A DNA stretch of 64,000 bases from Linyphia triangularis (lineage: Eukaryota; Arthropoda; Arachnida; Araneae; Linyphiidae), in assembly GCA_963978545.1 (NCBI GenBank), contig OZ021725.1, positions 89,963,805 to 90,027,804 of the forward strand. The letters run 5' to 3'. Position 1 is the first letter of the stretch. Each line of letters starts with the position of its first letter. This document shows, piece by piece, positions 26,401 to 40,640 of the stretch. Under the pieces are notes generated by a model that saw nothing but the letters and a program-made list of their open reading frames with translations, had not been told where the DNA came from and ran no database searches. The position numbers and the translations under genes were made by a program.

Positions 26401-28089
26401 TCCATAGAAACCAAATCGGGGAATATTAAACTAACTAAAAAACTATGAGACGATAAAAAAAAATCTCACATTCTCTAATAATAGGAGCTCCAATAACTAA
26501 TCAATAACAAACAAATGTGACGGGTCTGATAGATTTTTTTTTTCTTCTTTACTTTCTGACTGTTAAAGTAAAGGCGAATAATAATGAAGGGGTTTAAAGA
26601 TACACTTATATGCCAATGTTATTCTATCTTTCTCTAATGTTTTTCTATAAATTATTTTATATATCTCTCCTTATGCTTGGGTGAAGATTTTAGAAAAGTA
26701 ATATAAATACATCATCAGCCAGATTGAAAACATTGACAGTCGGTTTCCTAAAAAGCGTGCAACATCAAATATTCATTCGGTTAGAGATTGTAAACAATTT
26801 TTCCCGAATAATCCGTCAATATATATATATATTTTTGATATTTCATAATCCATTGATCTGTGAAAAGTTGTTTTATCCTGATGACCGAAACTTTAAACTA
26901 TAATGGTATGTGGGGTAGTCCACATTGTATGCATTCTGTTCTTGTTTACTTCGGTTTGTTAATAGTTTTTATTTGAAATATAATTTATAAGAACAAAAAG
27001 AGCATAATTTCAAGACTAAGATCAGGTTTCATGAGAAAATACATAATAGCACATTTTTTTTCAAACTTAGTGCACATCTTAGTAGGAAATTGAAGTTTTC
27101 AATGTTAACTAAGACTACCTTAAAATAATTTTAGTTATTTATATTTATTGAATGTGCATCGTTGTTGGAATCTACTTTAAAAATAATAGAATAGGGAATT
27201 TTGAACTCACACAGCATATTTTTCATTATTCATTTCTGTTATTTACGGTAATTTTTCGTAGGATCGAAGCTTTGCTTAATTGTTCGTAGTTTTATTACAT
27301 TTAGCCGCAAAACAAAAGTAAAAAGGAGAACATTTAATTGTTTATTAAAGAGCAAATAAAAAGACGTATAGCTTAAATTTGTGTTTGCTATTTCTTATGG
27401 TGCCAAATAAACTTTATCTGCTCTTTAGTAATAATGTTTCTTTAATTTTTGCATATTTTCTGGATAGGCCAATATTAATCTCTAGCGTGAAGACAGGAAA
27501 AGAATATAAACTATAAAACAAAAAGTTATTATGTCTGTGTGTCTGTCTGAAAAGACCGTTATACAATCGTATTTAACTTCCATCATCCCAAAATTTACAT
27601 AGTATTTATATTGTATTTGGAATTCTTAGTTAAGAATTCTTATTTTTATGGCAATAAGTTGTTTTGTTCTATAGTTAAAAAAAGAAAAACTTGAATAAAA
27701 GTATTGCTAAATTTTTTTGCAGTTGCCAAAATTGCATAAATGCATCAAGGTCAGGTCAACTGGGAGTGTTTTAGGAGAATGACGTCAACGATATAACAAA
27801 GAATTATATATTTTGATTCAATAATCTAATTAAATAAAACAAAGTAAAAAAAAAAAAAAATATGCATCTATATACCCAAATATCATTAAGCAAGATAACA
27901 ACAGAAAATATTTAAACTTCGCTCTTTGAGTTCAAGTAAATATATATCAGTCACATTGAAAAGTTGCCACATTAAGTTTTTCATAAGACAAATTTCTACA
28001 TTCCTGAAGTCCCAGTTAATGAGGACCACAATCGTCAAGCATTAAAAATCTACATCTGTAGCCAAACCGGTAAAAAGAAATAAAAATAA
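20481..28089. other. Long AT-rich intergenic stretch, little structure
   Basis: In 7.6 kb no gene or transposon was recognised. It holds a 24-bp (TA)n at 21398-21421, an A23 tract at 22978-23000 and a near-perfect 20-bp palindrome at 27620-27639 (gaattctta, 2-nt centre, taagaattc). TGACGTCA occurs at 27780-27787. All open frames are short and compositionally like background. Confidence 0.5.
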
Positions 28090-28470
28090 TAACTCACTTA
28101 ATGGTCGCATATGAGACTATCGCGCCAAATTAATGTCCTTGCAAAGAGCAAGAAGATTCAGTGAATTAAGAACTGCGACTGTCCATGGCGAGCTCATTAA
28201 TTCATTAGAGCGACAGAAAGAGCCAAACTTTCGCCCAATTTACGAGCGGCAGTGTTAATGAGGTCAATTAAGACAGTCTACTGCTGCAGCCAATTAATGG
28301 AGCCAAGTTCCTCGCCTTTGCTTGGTTTGGCGATTTTTTCTTATTACTTTTGTCTCTCATTCCAGACCGAGGCACCGGGAATTAATTAATTACTGGAGTT
28401 TATTAGTTCTGTGAATTTGACTTCATAACCTCGCTCGTTAATTCTAATTTAATTTTCCGCTCTCTTGTCA
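28090..28470. promoter_or_regulatory. Strong candidate enhancer: dense homeodomain-site cluster
   Basis: Within 380 bp there are at least nine homeodomain core clusters, including cttaatgg, aaattaatg, gtgaattaag, ctcattaattcattagag, gttaatgagg, caattaag, ccaattaatgg, gaattaattaattactgg and cgttaattctaatttaatt. Between them lie GC-richer, non-repetitive segments such as gactgtccatggcgagc and ctactgctgcagcc. No coding frame is present. Spaced homeodomain sites within complex sequence are typical of deeply conserved non-coding elements near developmental genes; the nearby zfh2 is itself a homeodomain gene. Confidence 0.45.
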
Positions 28471-30589
28471 TGTGTTATTTTGAAGATTGTTTTCTTGTTT
28501 TTGTTTTCAGGTTTGAGTTAGTTTTTTTTTTACCCTCGAGATTATGTTCTTTTGAGAAATTAGTAGTTCTATTGTGAAGGTGTTAGGGGATTTCGAAATG
28601 ATAAAGCTGAGTGTAATAAGCTTGTTCATAATTGTTGTTTGAATGTTTTGTAAAATACCGGTTTTGTTTGGTTTAATTAAAAAACATCTGGGGATTAACT
28701 TGTTAATGAGGTATTAAATCTTTTTCTTTAAAATCTTACGAGATTTATTGAAGCAATTAACTTACTTAATTATTTTTAAGTGGTATAGAGCAAGATTTAA
28801 TCTATTCAAAGTTTTTCTTCCTGGTAATCAAATGCCACGGACATCAAATTAAAACAGCTAAATTTTATAAATCGTAAGCGCATTTAAAACTAATCACCTC
28901 CTCGAATATAAGAAGTGCCCTCAATAGTAGACAAAAAAGTTATTTGTATGAATGAAAAGATAATGTTCTTCCCTACTCTAATGAAGTTTAATTCTAGAAA
29001 GATAAACTTTTAAATAAATTATTCATCGCAATTTCTATCAAATGTTAATCAACATGATAATGTTTAAAGAAATGTGTTAAAGTGTTTAAAGAATAGCACA
29101 CAATTATTTCTTTTTAATATCTAACCAAAGATAAGTGCATTTAATGAAGTTTTCAGTGAAAGTAAGCAAATAATTAATTAATATATTAATAATAAGTTTC
29201 TGACACCGTCACAAATTAAGTTTTTCTTACTTTATTGTAGTCACCGGTTTAAAAAAAAATCACTTAAATCGAATTTGAAGTTCAACTTTCAGTGGTCATT
29301 CACTCGTAGACCAATAAGCATTTTATTACCGCCTAATGAAACTTGCCACATCCATTTGAGATCCAAACATATATTTAATTCCTTTTTTTTATATATTTAT
29401 TTCAGAATGCACGCTAGATTTTTCTATTTGTTCAACCGCCATGTTCCATATGACTTTATGATTTTACGTGTAAGAAGGATAATAATCGAAATTAAAGCTT
29501 CACTTCAGAGAGATTTCAGAAAAAACATTAGTCAAATGTTTTTTCATCTTCCGAATCCGAAAGAAAATGCGAAAATAGAGTAATTTTCCCAAGCGATTGA
29601 AATCGCAGTTGAAAAATGTTCGAAATCACCTACGGAACTAAGCCTTTGTCCGCAATTTACCTTGCTTATTTATTTCTTCTTCTTGAGTTAATGGATTTAA
29701 CTGATGTCTTCATCCAAAGTCATTGGCCAAAGAATAATACGTATATTGATATGGGTAAAAAGTTTGTGTAAGTACTACTAGTCAACTGAAAAAGCAATCT
29801 TATAGCAATTTCGTTGCCAATTTGGAAACCATAAATTGTTTCCATATTTATTTCTGTATGAATTATTTGTCGTCTGCTCAAACATTACTATTCTTGTAGT
29901 GTTACTAATCTCAACTGAATGGAAAAGCTTTCGCTCGATATTTATTTTTAGACTTTTATTAATTTATCTTTTAACTGCATTTAGAAATTAAAAGATAAAT
30001 TGACATCGAAATGGACTTTTCGAAATGCAACTATTTGAGCCACAAAACAAAGGAATTGATATCCTGAGGTTGTAACTTAAGTGCATTATTTATAGATATC
30101 TTGCATATTTTGAACCAAATGAATTAAATCACTTAGCGTCTTTAACATCAAATTAAACGAGCCTAAAGATTCCAATTGTAATCAATTCGAAGGTACTAAT
30201 TGGCATCTTCTGAATAAATTATAGACCAAACATTTTAAAACCTTTAGAAATAATTCTTGTTCAGTTTAAGTGTGTTACCGTGTTTCATGTTTTCTGTAAA
30301 TGTTGTTTCTCCGCGGGCTTACAAAGATAGCGGGAAAATATATTGCTTACAAAAATAAAATACTAATTTGACTAATTGAATGGATGGCAATCCCAATCAA
30401 TAGCATATTAAAATATTTTTATTGATTGAATTGTTTAATTGAATTCATCGAAATGAATAAATAGTCTTAATTTCGAATAAAATGAATAAACTCAATGACT
30501 ACGCCTTAATGCCGACGAAATGAAACCTCCCCAATCAAAAACTCAGAATGACACACATTTAGAACTAATCTTCAACAAACAAGTTCTCC
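28471..30589. other. AT-rich intergenic DNA with one small hairpin
   Basis: A perfect 14-bp inverted repeat (29961-29974 with 29988-30001, 13-nt loop) lies here. A 102-codon open frame at 29275-29583 (plus) has no recognisable domain and unremarkable composition. No gene is supported. Confidence 0.45.
29961..30001. repeat. Perfect 14-bp inverted repeat with 13-nt loop
   Basis: Aatttatcttttaa at 29961-29974 is the exact reverse complement of 29988-30001. The low-complexity composition makes chance more likely than for the longer hairpins. Confidence 0.6.
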
Positions 30590-31030
30590 GTCAGCTGAAT
30601 ATTCCCTCATCTAAACAGCAATCACCAGATATCGGAATAAAGACGATCCTTTGGCTGAATCTCTGTTAGAAAATCTCCGTTCGTAACAATTGGCGTACGA
30701 GTCCCAAGGGTCTGCTACCGAAAACGATCTCCCGCCCCTTAAAGGGGTAAAAGTGGTTAAGGGAGATTTAGTTGCCGCCGGACGGATTTCGCCCTTTTCC
30801 CTTATAAAAGGGTTAAGCGAGTCCTCGCCAATCTCTGTGACACTTAATTCTGGGGATGGTCGACTTCTAATGGACACCGTTAACTGCGCACTTGGCGACT
30901 TGGCGACGACTGGGTTATGGGGGACGATTAAGACGAACGTCGTCTTTAAGGTGTCTTTGTCGAAAGGGAGGAGTGTTGATTGGAGGGAATGAAAGGAATA
31001 GTGGAGGGTGTGTAAAATTAAATGGGATAG
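30590..31030. promoter_or_regulatory. Candidate regulatory island with paired CCCTT/AAGGG palindromes
   Basis: This GC-rich island is open on both strands (88 and 100 codons on opposite strands, neither recognisable). It contains CCCCTTAAAGGGG at 30735-30747 and CCCTTATAAAAGGG at 30799-30812, two dyads 64 bp apart start to start. The second includes TATAAAA and resembles an expanded CArG/MEF2-like core. A TATA-containing promoter for a short non-coding transcript is an alternative reading. Confidence 0.33.
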
Positions 31031-33279
<2,249 letters not shown>

Positions 33280-33690
33280 TACGAACTTCTGTGGCACATA
33301 TCGCTAATTTCGCTTCCCGCTTGCATTCCAATTACCTCCAAGTAACAAGTTGCCAGAACTACAAGACTTCAAATGATGCCCTCATACCCCAGCCAAGAAA
33401 TCGAGCTATTTAACTGCAATTAAACTTGTAAGGGAAGCAGTTTAGGCAAGTGATAATCGTTTCTCGATTTTCGAGCCCACCCCATCCAGAGGTGGCAAAG
33501 GGCGCATGTGATCGAGGCCGAATTGAAGAAGAGCCCATCTCATTTATCTCGATCATGTGTGTATTTATGCCGAGCTTTGAGCCCTGAAATGAGGCAACCT
33601 CTGACCCTGGAATCGTAGATTTTTCAGGTTGCCAAATTGAGCCCTAAGGCCCAGAGCAAAAGTGTTGGGGAGGCAGTGTAGGATCGTGAT
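33280..33690. promoter_or_regulatory. Candidate regulatory island
   Basis: A 400-bp GC-richer block with no long open frame. It contains caattacctcc, gcaattaaac, gtgataatcg and an exact ttgagccct word repeated 60 bp apart (33577-33585 and 33637-33645). It is surrounded by DNA of much lower GC. Function is inferred only. Confidence 0.3.
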
Positions 33691-34879
33691 TTGCGCGACT
33701 ACCTTATTTTTTTTTAATTCTTTTTTTTATTTATACCTTTGTTTCCAAACGTGTCGTGTCTCTTGTGTTTATTTTCTTCAAATAGTTTCTAAGGTAGGGA
33801 TCTGCAGGTGGTGACGTGTGAAAACTTAAAAACTCAAAGTAATCTAAATCTTTATGAATAGGTACCACGAATTTTAATAGAACACGAAAACAAATAAAAT
33901 TATAGTTTACCTATGTATAACTTATTTATTTACAACTTGTTTAATAATTAAATTCAATATTTTAATTTTGTAACATTTTCCAAGTAGTTTAATTGTAGTT
34001 TAAAATTAAAAAGTGCTCTAATAATTTTAGAGTGAATACTGCTCACAGCTTCTTTTTTTTTTATTATAACTGTTGTAAGGATTAAGTGACACGCTGTAAA
34101 TATATTAAGAAAATATCGTTGAACTAAAAAAAAAATGACAAGTTCTCCATTTAATTTTTTCTTGTGTACATTCTCTAAAAATCGATAAAATATGATTAAC
34201 TATTTCTCACATGAAAGAGTGATTTAAACAAATAGTAAAAGAAAAAAATCATCGCATGTTTATTTCAAATTATCACACACGTTTAATAAATGTGAGTTCA
34301 ATTGAAGTGTATTGAGATATTTACATGGCAAGTAATGAAAAGTAAAATTTCTTATCCAAAAGCGTTTGAAAATAAAGTATTTTCCCTGAAAATATTCGAG
34401 ATTGAATCTTCTTTCATAAATGAATAATCAAACTATTTATGTCATTTATATCTAGATTAAAGTATTTTCTTTATTTCATAAGTCATAATTTTCCTTACAT
34501 AAGAGCTTTTTAATTTCTACCTTATTTTATTAAAAGCATTCACACGAAACAAATTAACCAAACGTAATCCCTCTAGCCAATTTAGAGCAAACCGACGGTT
34601 AACCATGGTATACCTATACCCCACCCCCAATAGATCTCATTCCCAGAACGAACTAATGAGTTCACCTAATCAGTGGTCCTTTCATTTGGCGACTGAAAAA
34701 AAAAGAAACTTGAACAAGACGAACCAAAAAAGAAAGAAACAGCGACCAAAAACAATGGGAAGGGACAAACAGAAAAAAAGAGACATCACGCATATCCTTT
34801 CCTTACTCTATCTGCAAGAAGAAGAGGTAGGGAAAAAACTGGTGAGTGGTGATCGTGAAGAAAAAACAAAAGACGTGAG
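33691..34879. other. AT-rich intergenic DNA
   Basis: No gene is recognised. A 95-codon frame at 34605-34892 is dominated by Lys/Arg/Asn from A-rich DNA and looks like background. Confidence 0.5.
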
Positions 34880-35340
34880 CCGTCACGCGTGATCAGGGCC
34901 TGGGCCTAGAGTGAAAGTAGTGCGGCCGTCATTAGTGATCCAAATTACGAGGAGCGGACTGGGCTTAATGGGGCATCCGAAGGCGCTTAGTAACTGCTTG
35001 CTTACTTACATGGCTGCATTTGTTTGGGGGTGGAAGTGGGTTTGGGAACCTCTTCTTCACCGCATATACTCCCTCATTCATGGAACCGAAATAATATCCC
35101 GTTTCTGGGACTGGAAAAACGGGAATGCTGATGAAGAGGAGAAATGAGGTGGCTTTGCTGGATGCGAAAATTGGATTCTTTAATCCGAACGGTCTTGGCG
35201 AGGGTTTAGTTGAGATTGGTTTAATTGGAATATTAGTTGGAGGATCTTTAATTTGTGGGATTCTTTTGGTGATCGGGGACGTACTAATTGATACTGAGAA
35301 GGCAATTCCTTTTTTAAGAGATCTAAACATTGATTTTTGT
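34880..35340. promoter_or_regulatory. Candidate regulatory island, open on both strands
   Basis: Overlapping open frames of 121 codons (35330-34965, minus) and 75-78 codons (plus) cover the same DNA, pointing to low stop density rather than a gene. No domain is recognisable. Words include agtagtgcggccgtcattagtg and gtttaattggaatattag. Confidence 0.25.
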
Positions 35341-35799
35341 TTGTTGTGGTAGAAAATTACATTTTGTTATTGAAAACTCTTCTAAAATGTGTAATGGCAT
35401 GTCATGAGATGTTCTCTCTTAAGCGAACCGTTCTATAAGGCCCTAACGTCTAGTACTTGCCACAAAATATTATATAAAGTATTAGATTTACATATGGGGG
35501 GGGGGGGGGAATTGGCTCTCAACAGGCGTCATTTTTTAAAGCTTTATCATTATGCCAAAACGATTACTGTATAATATTTTATTATATCTTAACTTAAGGT
35601 ATAAATAAATTATAACCAAGCACTCAAAATTAAAACCTATTGTTTAGAACAACGTTGGTGCATTTTCTAAGATTTATTGATATTCTCTTCCATACTTTAT
35701 TAAAGAAAAAAAGGCTAGCTAAGAACGATTCTATTTGAGAAATTAAAATAAAAGAGTGAAGCACACTAAATCAATAAGATAATAAGTGCATCAAGACAA
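35341..35799. other. AT-rich spacer
   Basis: It contains a 14-base G run at 35496-35509 and no other feature. Confidence 0.5.
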
Positions 35800-36510
35800 A
35801 AAAAATCAGTTGTCCCAACTTTATGGTGACAATCTTCACCTTGCCTCGACTGCCATTGGTGGAAGTGATCGAGGTTTGTTGCTCTTAACGCGCCGTTGCA
35901 CGTTTAAAACGACTCCAGATTATAAGCTTCTGCGAAAGAAGTCGGACAAATTTGAACTCTTACCTGCATTCCCAGAGATTCGTCGTTTATATGTATAAAA
36001 AGATGTAACAGCCCTAACCTCGTTGGTCGAGTGTGTCTGTCACTCCCTTTGTTGTACCTGCTCAGATATATCGTATTCAAGGGCATTGCCGTTACCCAAT
36101 CGGGAACCGTTTGCAGTGTCTGATTTCTTTTTCTGTTTTTGTCTTCTTTGCCGGGTCGCGCGTAGTGATTAAATTGGTGGCGAATAAACAAGTAATGGGT
36201 GGTCAGGATGTGGGCAAGTGGGAATCGGTGGAGCGAGTATGGAAAGACATTCAATGCGGTCTCTGTCCAAGGAAGAAGCTAATCCTCGATGGAGCGTGGA
36301 AGAATAAAATAAGGCGAGACGGCCAATTAACAAAGGTGTTATTGATTTCAAAAGGTTCAGAGATCACTTTCATTAAATGGTGGTGGTTTACAAAACTGGA
36401 ATTGGAATATCGGAAGATTTGCTTCAGTGGCTCGTTGTTGAATTATTGGAATGACAGCCAAATGGTCGATCTTGAAGACGGATTCCAGAACCTGTTTTAA
36501 TAAGTTTTAA
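35800..36510. promoter_or_regulatory. GC-richer block with long overlapping open frames; possible regulatory DNA
   Basis: The longest non-zfh2 frame in the window lies here (36033-36500, plus, 155 codons, starting MSVTPFVVPAQIY), overlapped by a 116-codon frame on the opposite strand (36254-35904). Neither shows a domain, signal peptide or repeat that I recognise. Because both strands are open, I favour non-coding DNA with few stops, but a lineage-specific short gene cannot be excluded. Confidence 0.25.
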
Positions 36511-36999
36511 AAGGTTATATTTCAATGCCCCGATGTTTATTTTATTCTATATTGAAATATTTAAGTAAACGTAGTCCGAACCACAAAAAGGGGATATTGA
36601 AGGAATGTGCATGGAAAAGTTTTGAAATGTACGTATATAACTTTAAATTTTTGTATAAACGGTCAATAATCAGATTTATTTTAAAAGTTTGGCTTCATGG
36701 AATTTTACTGGTTCTACCAAATAAATTGAATATCCTTTTAACCAACTTTTTAACGAATATTTTACCGCTTTTGAAGAAATATGCCCAAAGTACCACATAT
36801 TCCACCAAGAAGCAATTATTCAAGATTCCACAATCTCAGAAATTTCTTGTTTAATATCTGGTCCCCTTTAATCCGAATGATAAAGAAAAAAGATTTACGA
36901 AGTGTTAAAAATGAACTTTATGAACTGCAGAGAAAATAAAACACCTTCACGACGCATCATTCACTCACAACAACCGCTCCACAGTATGCTTTGTTTCGT
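36511..36999. other. AT-rich spacer
   Basis: A 109-codon Lys/Leu/Ile-rich frame (36525-36854, plus) has AT-driven composition and no domain. No feature is supported. Confidence 0.45.
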
Positions 37000-37700
37000 T
37001 TATGATAACTAAGAAGACATCGTTAGAAGGGGCACCTAGTACCTCTCTTAGGGGCATTTGCATTTAGTGGGAAGAAACAAGACCATTCATAGCTTTGCAT
37101 ACATTTACCTTTACAATAAGTGGAAGAATATATGCCGCCCGAGACTCTCATTATAGAGGTAACGAAGCAATATTTCATTCCACAAAAAAGATTGCTGGGA
37201 TGTTGGCGGTACAATACTTTGTTTTCCGTAAACTAATTTCGCCATTTGTGGGTTCGTGCCTGCCTCATTTTTCCATTTGCTTTAAGCAGAGAGGGCTGAA
37301 ATGATGATTAAATTTTACGGACCCGGGTTCGACCCCTGGTGTCATCAGCGACTGGCATCTCTCTGTTGCCAACACCTGAAGTGAAAAAGTGGTGCTGCAT
37401 CGTGCTACAATTCACGAGTTTTTGTTCGAAAGGAGAAAAATGGCTCACGAATTTCTGCGGCTCTGTGTTCAGATGCTTATCGCCGGCGCCGGCAATAAGC
37501 GTGTCATTTCTGGATGGTGAGCCATTAAGCCAGTTTGCTTAATGATAAGTTTCCAATTCTTTTTATCTGCGGAGTTTTTTTCGGTATGGGAGGTATATTA
37601 GGGAAAAGGGTTGGTGAGGGTGACCGCTCGTAATTATCGTGCCGAATTTCTCGACGAGGGGATTCTTTTCTCTAATTCTAAGGCAGTGCTATGTGTTTTT
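37000..37700. promoter_or_regulatory. Candidate regulatory island with a perfect octamer
   Basis: A long GC-richer block. It has ATTTGCAT at 37056-37063 (an exact POU octamer on the minus strand) in ggggcatttgcatttagtgg, followed by ctttgcatacattt and tttacaataag (SOX-like). A GGTTCGACCCC word near 37326, resembling a pol III B box, might be a SINE relic. No long coding frame is credible. Confidence 0.3.
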
Positions 37701-38689
37701 CTTTTGATTAATAGTACGCTTGGGATGGGTGAAGGGAGAGTTGGAGTGTGCGATTGTGATGCTGGCTAATGAAGTATAGACTTGGAAGAATGGAGCTGCT
37801 TGCTAAGGTTATGTATAAACATGCAATTAAAGGTGATTTCAGTACGTTGTAATTTTAATCGAATTTCCAATGAGAAATAATGTTATGACAGTCATTATTT
37901 TGCAATTCAATTGTTGGTTTAATTAACAATTTAAAAAAAAAACGGCACATATTTCAGTAATTTTGACTTAAGGGGCCAAACAGGATCACAGTGGAGGGGG
38001 AAGATGGAGAGAGGGAGGGGAGGGGGGTTCACCAGCTCCTTCTAAAAGAAGGTTAAAAGTCGGCCACTTCCAGTTGGAGTTTTTAGTTAAACTTCATTAT
38101 TCGTTCATTGAGTTCTGCCATCTTTTTTTCATGACACCACTCGACCGAAACACTTATGCATGGGTAAAAAAAGGATAATGTCCAAAATGAGACATTTTAA
38201 ATAAAGCCCATCAATATTAAATAAAATGAAACTACCAATATCAATGTAAAAAACAATGCATGCTGCTAGGTAGTCTCAATTATTATATTCCACCTAAAAG
38301 CGTGTCCACTGTTTTCGAATACTTGTCTCACAACCCAGAAACTGAATTATCGATGGTATAGTTATCAAGCACCATAGCCACGTACAAGTTTCAAGCAAAC
38401 GAAATAAAAGACTGATTATAGTTACGAAAGATAGGTTATGGTAATCTAAAACCCATTCTTTTATTAACCAGCCAATGCTAATAATTCGAACCGTCTCTTA
38501 ACCACAAATCAAACATCCCGTATGCCTTAATTAAAACACTAGCTCTTCCAAATGTGTCATTTAAATCAGAAAGGTACCTAAGCAGAAACTGGAAAAGAAA
38601 TATTCGTCGTGTTTAGAGCGAAAACCCTGCTAAATATAGATTAAACAGCAGATAGAATTATTCCTGTTTCACGCTAAATTCACCTATCT
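37701..38689. other. Intergenic DNA with a G-rich run
   Basis: No gene. At 37993-38027 the plus strand has G5, G3, G4 and G6 runs, an imperfect G-quadruplex pattern because one loop is 12 nt. Confidence 0.45.
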
Positions 38690-38910
38690 CATCAATATGC
38701 ATGCGCACAATTTACCACTCGCTCGGTGGCAGACGGAAAATGAACAATAACGTCATCTGAGTGAGCAGCCCATATTTTACGGATTTTAAGAGCGCATTTA
38801 TGAAAATGAGAGCAACGCACCCGCTTTCAATGTATACCTGCGCTGGAAATGCGGAATACGTAATTTCAATTTATGCGCGAATTGCCCACGAGTGGGGCGG
38901 AATCAGAAGG
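38690..38910. promoter_or_regulatory. Candidate regulatory island
   Basis: A GC-richer 220-bp block with two TTTATG words (gcatttatgaaaatg and caatttatgcgcg) resembling posterior-Hox/caudal-type sites, taacgtcatc and acgtaatttc. No coding frame is present. Weak evidence. Confidence 0.25.
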
Positions 38911-39369
38911 TATGAAAAAATAATAATAATAAACATCTGAATGAGTGAAAAAAAAAAAAAAGTCTGCAAGAGCACGCATGAAAAATTCTGAAAAGTCATA
39001 ATAATTGGAGAATGCCTATGTGTTTGGAGAATTCATCGCATTTTTATGCCATTCTTCCCTTTCTTATAGGAAAATAATCATAAATTATACAATATCATGA
39101 CTCGTTGGACGAACCCGTGCGTGTTTGTGAGGTCGCAAATACTTCTGGGATTGCTTACTGTTTCTACGACACTCATCGCTAATAAATTGAATACCGTAAA
39201 TGAGTTTCCAGAACTAAAATATTTAATACGTTTAGTCAAATTAGACATCAGTAAAAGGGTCTTCTCTGATTCTGTCCTGCAATGTCAGTTAAGCGGAAAG
39301 GTATATCGATGAAAATTTAAATTATAAAAAATCAATGCTGCAATTGTATATGTAATTCTGAAATTTCGC

Positions 39370-39680
39370 TAGTAGCACAAATACGTTGGCCATTGTCGCT
39401 CAACACTGGCCCATCCCGATGTGGACCTTTTTAGACTACCATTGCCAATGCTGGATAAAATATACAAGTAGTTTTGAAATTTTAATCCAGATTTATAAAA
39501 TTGAAATATATTATTATAAGAAAGGACGGAGAGGTAAAACATATTTTGTAATGATTTTGACATGCTTGTTTTTTCAAAAAATCGTGTATATATTGGGAAC
39601 GATGCTCCAGTTTCGGCAAGGATTGGCCAATCTTCCCAGAACCCTCGTTTCCGACATTGGGCAATACCTTTGCGCTACCT
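39370..39680. mobile_element. MITE-like element, copy 1 of a two-copy family
   Basis: About 310 bp. The left end (agtagcacaaatacgttggc...) and the right end read inward (aggtagcgcaaaggtattgc...) form an imperfect terminal inverted repeat of about 30 bp. The left 57 bp align without gaps, at about 79% identity, to the reverse complement of the right end of the element at 41521-41796, including an identical 13-base block cgctcaacactgg. The right end likewise matches that element's left end. No transposase is encoded. No target-site duplication could be defined, and the superfamily is unknown. Confidence 0.7.
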
Positions 39681-40059
39681 GAACTCATTTTATAGTAACT
39701 ATTAAATTCCTGATTAATCTAAACAGTACGTATCTTAAGACTACGGGAGTTTCAAACTGGCAATATGTAATGTTTATAGAGCATTCCAATACTTTCAAAA
39801 CGAATCTCAACCAGGGATTCTACAAATAAATCTTGTGAGATCATTTAGACACCATTTTACTGATAATTTTAAAGTTTGAAATACGACTGCTGTAGACTCA
39901 CTGTATACCTCCAAATGCTGGCAATGCTCAAAAAAAGACCACACATAAGAAGATCAGTCATGCTTTGAGATTGACCAATTCGATTTAAAAATAGTTTTAA
40001 ATTTCCCGTTCTCTTCCATCCCCCATTAAAATTTACAGGTATATTTTTATAAGGAACTC

Positions 40060-40640
40060 TTCCAAAGATTCCATCTCCATATCACTCAGTGTGAATCAGT
40101 TCAATTAAAGTGGTGCAACACCCTTTCCCAGTGACCACATCCCATTGTTCCTCGCCTTCCAAATTACAACCACCAACAAGAGTGCGATTTCCTCCTTAAT
40201 AAGAGCATTCTAACCCGTCCCATTGCTCATCTACGATCCGATAATAATTGGTAGATAGGGCTTAGCGGGGGAGGGCGGGTCCAGTAACGCTTGTGAGCTG
40301 GACCCGTTATTAGGCAGTGTGTCCCGGATGTTAGCAGCACGAAGTGTAAAAATGGGCCCATAAGCCATAGAGAACGCCTCCCTTGGTTTTGGCAAAAAGC
40401 GTTTCTTTCTTTTTAAGACATCGTCCGATTCATTCCCCCATTTCCAGCTTTCTGCTTATTACATTAAAAGAAAAGCTTTATGATCAGCTCGTGGATTTTT
40501 GGCGCGGTAATTTATGTTTTTCTGGTTGAGTTTTTGCTTCCCAGCTCTAACGAGGTTGCCGAATGTGCTCGTGAAGTCATATCGGACGCATAACTATAAT
40601 TTTTCGAGGGAGGTGTAATGAGTTTTGTTGTTCAGCTCGG
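40060..40640. promoter_or_regulatory. Candidate regulatory island containing a GC-rich hairpin
   Basis: A GC-richer block. A perfect 9-bp inverted repeat pairs 40276-40284 (cgggtccag) with 40298-40306 (ctggacccg) around a 13-nt loop. An alternative pairing uses taacg in the loop with cgtta just downstream. Also present are ccgataataattgg and gggagggcggg (GC-box-like). No coding frame. Either a regulatory element or a structured RNA is possible. Confidence 0.28.

Noticed and set aside
34965..35330. 121-codon open frame on minus
   Set aside because: Plus-strand frames cover the same DNA, composition is unremarkable, and no family is recognisable.
36033..36500. 155-codon open frame on plus, the longest outside zfh2
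   Set aside because: A 116-codon frame overlaps on the other strand, no domain or signal is recognisable, and the block has few stops in general. Kept as possible regulatory DNA.
37993..38027. G-quadruplex on plus
   Set aside because: Runs of G5, G3, G4 and G6 exist, but one loop is 12 nt and the other spacers are single bases, so the standard four-run rule is met only loosely.
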